NCBI RefSeq assembly: GCF_019623905.1
Contig: NZ_CP069370.1
Location: forward strand, 3,230,001 to 3,294,000
DNA: 64,000 nucleotides
DNA from: Neotabrizicola shimadae
Lineage (GTDB): Bacteria > Pseudomonadota > Alphaproteobacteria > Rhodobacterales > Rhodobacteraceae
Direction: 5' to 3'
Positions 48,600 to 55,079 of this stretch are shown one piece after another; position 1 is the first letter of the stretch; each line of letters starts with the position of its first letter. Below the pieces are notes generated by a model. The model was not told where the DNA came from and did not search any database. It saw only the letters and a program-made list of their open reading frames with translations. Position numbers and translations under genes: made by a program.

Positions 48600-48925
48600 C
48601 GAAATCGTGACAGGTGCGTGTCTCTTCGGCGCAGGCTGTTCCCGCCTTGCGCGGCCTCTGTCTGCGTGGTCCCGTCCGAGGGCGGCGCAGTCGCCGGTTC
48701 GGTGCCACTGCGGCGGCCGACTGCGCGGAACAGCACCGGGGTGAGCAGGATCGACACCGAGGCGAGGACCAGGACGGCGAAGGCATCGGGGAAGGGCAGC
48801 GTGTCCTTCATCGACTGGGCCGGCCCGGGGGGAGGCGCACATCGCCACGCCGGCCATCAGGGTTCCGGCGATCAGCGGCGGGCGCAGTCGGTGCGCGGCA
48901 AGGCCCTCCGGGCAGGATGGTGGTG
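48600..48925 (-). pseudogene. Remnant of a CPA2-type cation:proton antiporter (RosB/YbaL/KefB-like)
   Basis: Two short pieces in different frames on the minus strand resemble the two ends of one antiporter. The first (about 48910-48830) reads GLAAHRLRPPLIAGTLMAGVAM, like the first helix-loop of KefB/YbaL. The second (about 48811-48700) reads LPFPDAFAVLVLASVSILLTPVLFRAV, like the last membrane helix. The several hundred residues between are gone. No intact gene fits the 595-bp gap between the EF-hand and YcaQ genes. Similarity judged by eye only. Confidence 0.5.
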
Positions 48926-49149
48926 TCAGGGACGTCACGTGGTGCAAGGGTCCTCTGGCAGGGGTCCGGCACGTGTCGGGGCTTGGACCTCGCCCGGTCG
49001 GACCCGCAGGCTGCGGGCCCTCATGAGGCAATGGTTTTCGGCCATGATCCCAGCCTCTGCCGGGGTGGAGGTGTTTCAGCCGAAGCGGAAAGAAAAGCCG
49101 GCGCGACGGTTCGAATTGACGCCGGCGGGGAAGCGTTTACCCCTTGGGC

Positions 49150-50388
49150 ATGGCCGAAGCGAACATCCTTCCCAATACCCTGGCGCGCCGCCTGTTCCTG
49201 GAGGTCCACGCGCTGGCCGAACCGCCTGCGGGCCCTGCAAAAGGCGCGGCGTTGCAGGAGCTGATCCGGCGGATCGGCTTTGTCCAGGTGGACAGCATCG
49301 CCACGGTGGAGCGGGCGCATCACATGATCCTGTGGTCGCGGCGGCCGACCTACCGGCCCGAGGATCTGGCCCGCGCGCTGGAGCGGGACCGGACGCTGTG
49401 GGAGCACTGGACGCATGACGCCTCGATCCTTCCGGCCGAGGTGTTCGGGCACTGGAAGCACCGCTTTGCCCGCGACCGCGGGCGGCTGGTCGAGCGCTGG
49501 ACGGGCTGGCAGCAGGCGGGGTTCCACGAGAAGTTCGACGAGGTGCTGGCGCGGGTGGCGGAGCATGGGCCGGTGTCGGCGGCCGAGGTGGGCGAGGGCG
49601 AGAGCCGCGGGTCAACCGGCTGGTGGGACTGGCACCCGTCGAAGGCGGCGCTGGAATATCTGTGGCGGGTGGGGGAGCTGTCGGTCACGCGGCGGGAGAA
49701 TTTCCGCAAGGTCTATGACCTGACCGAGAGGGTGTTGCCGGGGCACCACCGGGAGGCGGAGCCTTCGGAGGAGGAGACGCTGGACTGGGCCTGCGCCTCG
49801 GCGCTGGACAGGCTGGGCTTCGCAACCTCGGGCGAGCTGGCGGCCTATTGGGGGCTGATCGGACCCGAGGCGGCGAAGGGCTGGGTGGCCCGCGCGCTGG
49901 CATCGGGGCGGGTGGAGCCGGTGGAGGTGGAGGGGGCCGACGGGACGCTGCGCCGGTCGGTCGCCTGGCCGGGCTGGCGGGCGCGGGCCGAGGCGGTGGC
50001 CGAGCCGCCGGGCCGCATCCGGGTGCTGTCGCCCTTCGACCCGATGCTGCGGGACCGGAACCGGGCCGAAAGGCTGTTCGGGTTCTTCTACCGGATCGAA
50101 ATCTATGTGCCCGAGCCCAGGCGGGTCTGGGGGTACTATGTGTTCCCGGTGCTGGAGGGGGACCGGATCGTGGGGCGGCTGGATGCCAGGGCCGACCGGG
50201 GGGCGGGGGTCCTGCGGGTGCGGGCCTTCTGGCCGGAGGCCGGGGTCCGCTGGGGCGCGGGCCGCGAGGGCCGGCTGATGGCCGAGCTGGACCGCCTGGC
50301 CCGCTTTGCCGGCTGCGACCGGGTGGAACTGGCCCCGGACTGGCTCCGCGAGACCGTCCGAGCTCGGACGCCTGGTCCGGGTGTTTGA
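49150..50388 (+). CDS. YcaQ/AlkX-like winged-helix DNA glycosylase family protein
   Basis: 412 residues of the HTH_42 family, whose E. coli member YcaQ is a DNA glycosylase acting on interstrand crosslinks and alkylated bases. Seen here: ARRLFLEVHAL, GFVQVDSIATVERAHHMILWSRRP, WEHWTHDASILP, and a C-terminal LSPFDPMLRDRNRAERLFGFFYRIEIYVPEPRRVWGYYVFPVL. The last codons (VRARTPGPGV) are encoded by the 85-bp repeat at 50355, so the native C-terminus may have been altered. ATG at 49150; a TTG two codons earlier also possible. Confidence 0.88.
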   Translation: MAEANILPNTLARRLFLEVHALAEPPAGPAKGAALQELIRRIGFVQVDSIATVERAHHMILWSRRPTYRPEDLARALERDRTLWEHWTHDASILPAEVFGHWKHRFARDRGRLVERWTGWQQAGFHEKFDEVLARVAEHGPVSAAEVGEGESRGSTGWWDWHPSKAALEYLWRVGELSVTRRENFRKVYDLTERVLPGHHREAEPSEEETLDWACASALDRLGFATSGELAAYWGLIGPEAAKGWVARALASGRVEPVEVEGADGTLRRSVAWPGWRARAEAVAEPPGRIRVLSPFDPMLRDRNRAERLFGFFYRIEIYVPEPRRVWGYYVFPVLEGDRIVGRLDARADRGAGVLRVRAFWPEAGVRWGAGREGRLMAELDRLARFAGCDRVELAPDWLRETVRARTPGPGV

Positions 50389-50439
50389 TTTCAAGGGGTT
50401 GGCGGCGCGGATTAACTTGGACTTAAGAATTGTCCGAGG
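50355..50439 (+). repeat. 85-bp intergenic repeat, copy 2 (palindrome plus TTAA-N7-TTAA)
   Basis: Same length and orientation as 36862-36946. The terminal palindrome CGTCCGAGCTCGGACG and the core ATTAACTTGGACTTAAGA are identical; the middle has diverged. The TTAA-N7-TTAA box is 50412-50426. The first 34 bases are also the 3' end of the YcaQ-like gene. The following 230 bases to the LysR stop hold no gene I can support. Confidence 0.8.
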
Positions 50440-50498
50440 GTGGGGTCTCGTGCGGATGGTGCGTGCGAGCAGGCACCCTGCCGGGGGTGGAGGTGCGT

Positions 50499-50515
50499 GG
50501 TGGGTTTCACCCAGC
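50499..50515. repeat. Short hairpin repeat GGTGGGTTTCACCCAGC, copy 1
   Basis: TGGGT-TTC-ACCCA mini-hairpin in the non-coding gap 50440-50670; an identical 17-mer occurs at 54959-54975. Possibly a dispersed genomic motif. Confidence 0.5.
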
Positions 50516-50670
50516 CTGCGCTTGCTCTGGGGGTCATGGGGGCAGATCAACCGGGATTTGGGAATTGGAGGTTGGCCGACAATGCGACCTCTGACCGACG
50601 CCCCACGAAGTAGCCGCTGGCCTGCCTCCGTGGGTAGCAACCGCTTGCGGCGGCCGACGCAGCGATCTGT

Positions 50671-51582
50671 TTAGTGGAACTCCTGCCCGCCGGGTTCTGA
50701 AGCGATCTCGGCCAGCCGCTCGCGGACCCAGGCATGTGCAGGGTCATGCTGCATCCGTTCATGCCAGACGGCGATCTTGGTGAAGCCCATGACGGGAAGG
50801 GGTGGTTGTCGGACCACGATGCCCTCCATGGCCTTGGTCAGGCGCCGTGGGACAAGGGCAATGGCGTCGGAGCCGCGCACCAGGCTGAGCAGGACCAGGA
50901 AGCTCGGCAGGGTCGCAACGACACGGCGGCTCCGGCCGATGCGGTCGAGTGCCAGATCCGTTGCGCCCCGGAACTGCGTGCCGTCATGCGACATGATCGC
51001 GTGGTCCAGTGCGCAGAACGCATCCAGGTCGAGCCGGTCGGCCTGGGGATGGCCGTCACGCAGGATGCAGACATAGGTTTCCTCGAAAAGCTTGCGCGAC
51101 CGCAGGGTATCGGCCGCCATGTCCGGAGTGACGAGGGCGAAATCGAGGCTGCCGCTGGCGAGATCGGCGGCAAAGTCTGAGGTGATCGGCCGTACGGCCA
51201 CGCGAAGTCCGGGGGCGATGCGCCGCAGCACCTGCAACAGCGGAAGGATCACGGCGGCTTGGGCATAGTCGGTGGCCGCGATGCGCAGCATGCCTTCCGT
51301 CGTGGCCGGGTCAAAAGCCTCGGGCTGCACCAGTCCTTCGATCTGAGACAGGGTCTGCCGCAAGGGCTCTGCAAGGGCGATGGCACGCGGTGTCGGCAGC
51401 AGGCCGCGCTGCGCGCGCACAAAAAGCGGGTCGCCAAAGACATCGCGCAGGCGCGCGAGCATCCCGCTGACGGCGGGTTGGCTGAGGCCAAGGCGTGCCG
51501 CGGCCAAGGTGACCGAACGCGTGTCGATCAATGCATCCAGCGCCTTGAGCAGGTTGAGGTCAAGAGATGTGATATTGGTCAT
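50671..51582 (-). CDS. LysR-family transcriptional regulator
   Basis: 303 residues: N-terminal winged helix (LDLNLLKALDALIDTRSVTLAAARLGLSQPAVSGMLARLRDVFGDPLFVR) and a substrate-binding domain with an apolar effector pocket. It is divergent from an SRPBCC-fold gene. A near-perfect palindrome with T-N11-A geometry covers its own start codon, consistent with autoregulation. ATG at 51582 preferred; a TTG nine codons earlier is possible. Effector unknown. Confidence 0.9.
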   Translation of the reverse strand: MTNITSLDLNLLKALDALIDTRSVTLAAARLGLSQPAVSGMLARLRDVFGDPLFVRAQRGLLPTPRAIALAEPLRQTLSQIEGLVQPEAFDPATTEGMLRIAATDYAQAAVILPLLQVLRRIAPGLRVAVRPITSDFAADLASGSLDFALVTPDMAADTLRSRKLFEETYVCILRDGHPQADRLDLDAFCALDHAIMSHDGTQFRGATDLALDRIGRSRRVVATLPSFLVLLSLVRGSDAIALVPRRLTKAMEGIVVRQPPLPVMGFTKIAVWHERMQHDPAHAWVRERLAEIASEPGGQEFH

Positions 51583-51591
51583 GCCGATATC
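51571..51591. promoter_or_regulatory. LysR-type T-N11-A operator over the lysR start codon
   Basis: GATAT-tggtcatgccg-ATATC: outer 5-bp arms perfect, inner GG...CC and CATG also symmetric, T at 51575 and A at 51587 separated by 11 bases. It spans the lysR ATG and lies about 100 bp before the divergent SRPBCC gene. Confidence 0.65.
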
Positions 51592-51692
51592 AGAGCTAAC
51601 GTTTGGCAATTGGACTTATGACAGGGCCACGCCCATCTTGCCAGTCATGACACCGCTTCCGAAGCGGAAGCCTCAATCGACAGGAATATCCC

Positions 51693-52199
51693 ATGTCTGA
51701 CATCCTCTGGCCGGCCGGCTTTGTCCCCGGCTTCACCGACAACTATGTCTCGAACGAAGTCATCGTGGCGGGCCTGACCGCCGCCGCAGTCTGGCCCTTC
51801 CTCGCAAGGCCCGCCCTTTGGCCGAGCTACTACCACAATGCCTCGGACGTCGAGATCCTTGACGGCAAGGGGCCCGAGCTGACCTTGGGCGACCGCTTCT
51901 TCTTCCGCACCTTCGGTTTTCCTGTCCCGGCCCGCGTTGTCGAATGCGTGCCGCCCGTCGATGGCCAGCCCGCACGCATCGCGTGGCATGGCTGGGCCGG
52001 CGAGGAGGGCGCACCGGATCGGCTGGACGTGCACCACGCCTGGCTGATCGAAGACCTGTCTCATGGCCGCGTGCGCATCCTGACCCAGGAAACCCAGAAC
52101 GGCGTCCCTGCGCGTGAGATGGCCGTGGCCAAGCCGAACCCGATGATCAACGGCCACCAGGACTGGCTGGACGGCCTGATCTCGTCGGCCCGCGGCTGA
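51693..52199 (+). CDS. SRPBCC-fold protein (Bet v1/START-like)
   Basis: 168 residues with the SRPBCC pattern: NEVIVAGLTAAAVWPFLARPALWPSYYHNASDVEIL, LTLGDRFFFRTFGFPVPARVVECV, RIAWHGW, VHHAWLIEDLSHGRVRILTQETQNG. These proteins bind or process hydrophobic ligands. Divergent from a LysR regulator that probably controls it. Its 3' end abuts a decayed transporter remnant on the other strand. Confidence 0.82.
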   Translation: MSDILWPAGFVPGFTDNYVSNEVIVAGLTAAAVWPFLARPALWPSYYHNASDVEILDGKGPELTLGDRFFFRTFGFPVPARVVECVPPVDGQPARIAWHGWAGEEGAPDRLDVHHAWLIEDLSHGRVRILTQETQNGVPAREMAVAKPNPMINGHQDWLDGLISSARG

Positions 52200-52430
52200 T
52201 CCCCGAGTGCTTGGCCTTGTCCTCCGGCTCCGCAGGGATCGTCACGATCCGTCCTGCACCGACGCCTTGAGGACGGCCTCCACCCGGTCGCAGATGTCGT
52301 GGGTTTCTCGCACGGGGAGGTCGGAGGGGACGACCAGGGGAAACTCAATCAAGATGGCCTGGCCGGCGGGACGGGTGCGGAGGTCGTGGGGCCCTACCGC
52401 GCCAACCGTTGGGCGCAAGATGATGGCGCC
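52200..52430 (-). pseudogene. C-terminal remnant of a cation diffusion facilitator (CDF) transporter, frameshifted
   Basis: On the minus strand, GAVGPHDLRTRPAGQAILIEF-PLVVPSDLPVRETHDICDRVEAVLKASVQDG is the cytosolic dimerisation domain of CDF metal transporters. A stop follows, but a one-base shift restores VTIPAEPEDKAKHSGI, which continues the family (VTIHVEPE...). The whole membrane part is missing. The 305-bp gap 52200-52504 holds nothing else I can identify. Confidence 0.65.
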
Positions 52431-52504
52431 GGATCGGGCGGACGGCCGGGCTGGCGTTCGCGGCACCTGTCAGCGATGCCCGGCTTGACCGGAGCTCGAC
52501 TCCA

Positions 52505-54151
52505 TCAGCCGGGCATCGCGCAGACCGGGGAGCGGTCGGGGAGGACCACGTTGTTGCGGGTGGCGTAGGCTTCCCAGAGCGCGAGAAGCTGGGCTGCGAC
52601 TTCGGGTTGCGCTTTGGCGAGGTCGCGTGTCTCGCCGGGGTCGGTCGCCAGATCGTAAAGCTGCCAGTCGCCCGTGCCTTGGGGTTCGCAGAGCCAGAGG
52701 AGCTTCCAGTCCCCCATCCGGACCGCCCGGTTGCCGAACAGCTCCCACCCGATCCAGTCGGTGGGCGAGCGGATCTGGTCGCTGGTGGCGCCGAGCACCG
52801 GGGCGAGGGACTTGCCCATCAGCGGCGGGATCGGGTGGCCTTCGAAGGCTTCGGGATAGGGAACCTGGGCGGCATCGAGAATGGTCGCCGGCACGTCGGT
52901 GATATGGGTGAAGGCGGCCGAGATGCGGCCGCTGCCCGCGACACCGGGGCCGGAGACGATCATCGGCACGCGGATGCCGCCTTCGGACAGGAAGCCCTTG
53001 TAAAGGCGCAAGGGGCCGGCGCTGACCTGCGCCCAGGCGGGGCCGTACTGGATGAAGGTGCCGGCCTTGCCCCAGTCCTCGGGCCGGCTGTTGTCCCACG
53101 GTGCGCCCATCGGCATCAGGTTGCCCTCGGGGCCGTTGTCCGACAGGAAGATGATGAGCGTGTTGTCGTAAAGGCCGGCCGTTTTCAGAGAACCGATCAG
53201 TTGGCCGATGTTTGCATCCATATGCGCGACCATGGCCGCGTAAAGCTCCATCCGCCGGGCTGAGTCCTGTCGTTCGGCCTCGGTCAGGTCGGCCCAGGCG
53301 GGGATGTCGGGCAGGCGGGGGAAGACGGTGGCCTCTGGCCCCAGGATGCCGAGGGTTTTCATCCGGTCGATCCGCTGGGCGCGGAGGACGTCATAGCCCT
53401 GGTCGTAGCGGCCGCGGTAGCGGTCGCGCCAGTCGGCGGGAAGCTGGAACGGGTCGTGCGGGGCCTGGAGCGCGAGATAGGCGAAGAAGGGTTTCCCGTC
53501 GCCCTGGGCCTTCGCGATGTTGTCGATGATGGCGGCGGTGTAATCGGTGCTGGAGTGGAAGCCGGGGCGCAGCGCCTTCAGCACCTCGCCGTTGTAGGTG
53601 TAGAGCTGGCGCTCGCCTTCCGCGCCCCACATGTCATCGAGATGGCTGCCGCCGCCGGGGATCAGCGCCAGGTCGCGCGTGAAGCCGCGGGCGGCGGGGA
53701 ACTGGTCGGGCTCTTCGCCCATGTGCCACTTGCCCGCCATGAAGGTGTTGTAGCCCGCCTCCTTCAGGAGCGCGGAGACCGGGGCGATGCGGTCGCTGAG
53801 ATGGCCTTCGTAGCCGGGCTTGCCGGCCTGGTTGGGGGCCATGAACTCGGCCATGTTGCCAAGCCCGGCGGTGTGGTTGTCGGTGCCGCTGAGCAGCATC
53901 GACCGGGAGGGGGAGCAGGTGGCGCTGGCGGTGAACTGGGTGAAGCGGATCCCGACCGCGGCGAGGGCGTCGAGGTTCGGCGTCTCGATCTCGCCGCCGA
54001 AACTGCCGAGGTCGGCATAGCCCGCGTCGTCGGCCACGATCAGCAGGATGTTGGGCCGGGTGTCCTGCGCATGGGCTGCGCTGGCGAGGACAAGCGCCAA
54101 GGCGCCTGCGAGCCCGAGACCTGCGCTGCGCGCGATGCCGATCAGACCCAT
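52505..54151 (-). CDS. Arylsulfatase (Cys-type, exported)
   Basis: 548 residues with signal peptide (AGLGLAGALALVLASAAHAQ). Metal-binding start RPNILLIVADDAGYADLG, the formylglycine site CSPSRSMLLSG (Cys79, modified by formylglycine-generating enzyme), GKWHMG, and LSDNGPEGN are all present, so it should be active. No formylglycine-generating enzyme gene is seen in the window. Hydrolyses sulfate esters in the periplasm; substrate unknown. Confidence 0.92.
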   Translation of the reverse strand: MGLIGIARSAGLGLAGALALVLASAAHAQDTRPNILLIVADDAGYADLGSFGGEIETPNLDALAAVGIRFTQFTASATCSPSRSMLLSGTDNHTAGLGNMAEFMAPNQAGKPGYEGHLSDRIAPVSALLKEAGYNTFMAGKWHMGEEPDQFPAARGFTRDLALIPGGGSHLDDMWGAEGERQLYTYNGEVLKALRPGFHSSTDYTAAIIDNIAKAQGDGKPFFAYLALQAPHDPFQLPADWRDRYRGRYDQGYDVLRAQRIDRMKTLGILGPEATVFPRLPDIPAWADLTEAERQDSARRMELYAAMVAHMDANIGQLIGSLKTAGLYDNTLIIFLSDNGPEGNLMPMGAPWDNSRPEDWGKAGTFIQYGPAWAQVSAGPLRLYKGFLSEGGIRVPMIVSGPGVAGSGRISAAFTHITDVPATILDAAQVPYPEAFEGHPIPPLMGKSLAPVLGATSDQIRSPTDWIGWELFGNRAVRMGDWKLLWLCEPQGTGDWQLYDLATDPGETRDLAKAQPEVAAQLLALWEAYATRNNVVLPDRSPVCAMPG

Positions 54152-54220
54152 GGGTCCGCCCTCCTGCCCTGGAACCTTGCCTGATCTGCCGTCAATTCGG
54201 GCAGGGCTCCATGATTCAGG

Positions 54221-54985
54221 TCAATCGGGTGGCTGGTTGCGTTGCCGCGGGGCGGGTTGGCCTGTGCGCCTTGTGCCGCCGGCCGAGGTGGCGATGCGCA
54301 GGAGGCGGCGGCGGTCGCCGTCGAGCGCGGCGTCCAGAAGGCCCGCGAGGCAGCCGCGCGTCTTCAGATGGGGCACGAGGCTGGCGTGGCTTTGGTGCGG
54401 GAAGACCAGGTGGTCGATGCCGGCGCCGGACGGAAAGCGACGCGCGGTGGCGAGGTCGTCCTGTGCGCCGTGGAACAGCACGGCGCGGCCGGGCGGCGGC
54501 AGGGGCGCGACGGGGTGGATCAGGGGCGGCAGCGCCGCCATCCAGTGCGACCAGCGCGGATCGGGCGGGGTCAGCGCATGTTGCGGACCGAAGGCCAGCA
54601 CCACATCCACCGGCAGGAGGCGGGCGGCAACCAGCGCCGCATAGCCGCCCATCGACAGGCCGATGGCCGCGATGCGCCGGACCGGGGCGCGGGCGGTCAC
54701 GTCGGCCAGGGCCTGGGCCAGCGCCGGGGCGAAATCGGGGTGGTTGCCCCAGGACCGTGCGGCGTCGCGCACGAAAAGCGCCCGACGGGGCGTGCCGCCC
54801 TTGCCCGTGGCTGTTCCCACGAATTCCGGCGACGGCGGGCGGGCCGGGTCGTGGCCGATGGAGGAGAAGGCGATGACGAGATCGGTGCCGGGGGCATCGG
54901 CGTGGTCGATCAGGATGGGGAGGCGGGTGCGGAGCGGGGTGAGCACGGGGAATCGGGAGGTGGGTTTCACCCAGCTTACCGCCAT
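54221..54985 (-). CDS. Alpha/beta hydrolase fold protein
   Basis: 254 residues. The nucleophile elbow is AIGLSMGGYAAL (G-x-S-x-G-G), and the C-terminal histidine candidate is in FPHQSHASLVPH with Asp in GAQDDLATAR. N-terminal LVIAFSSIGHDP matches hydrolases of unknown substrate in this group. A 17-bp repeated hairpin motif lies in the first codons, so the start is uncertain: ATG at 54985 (weak CAGGG site) is used, GTG 54946 would skip the motif. Arg/Pro-rich C-terminus. Confidence 0.75.
   Translation of the reverse strand: MAVSWVKPTSRFPVLTPLRTRLPILIDHADAPGTDLVIAFSSIGHDPARPPSPEFVGTATGKGGTPRRALFVRDAARSWGNHPDFAPALAQALADVTARAPVRRIAAIGLSMGGYAALVAARLLPVDVVLAFGPQHALTPPDPRWSHWMAALPPLIHPVAPLPPPGRAVLFHGAQDDLATARRFPSGAGIDHLVFPHQSHASLVPHLKTRGCLAGLLDAALDGDRRRLLRIATSAGGTRRTGQPAPRQRNQPPD
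54959..54975. repeat. Short hairpin repeat GGTGGGTTTCACCCAGC, copy 2
   Basis: Identical 17-mer to 50499-50515, here at the 5' end of the hydrolase gene, where it encodes (minus strand) WVKPT-like residues if translation starts at 54985. Confidence 0.5.
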
Positions 54986-55079
54986 CGCGGCCCTGCATGT
55001 CACGGGGAAGACCGTGTCGGGCCTTGCCGGTGATGCCGGGAACCGCCGGGGCGCGGGACGCCCCGGCGGGGAGGAGAGG

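Noticed and set aside
48570-49143. A rightward gene of up to 282 codons before ycaQ
   Set aside because: No domain, Arg/Gly/Ala-rich composition, and it overlaps ycaQ in another frame; the minus-strand antiporter-like pieces explain the region better.
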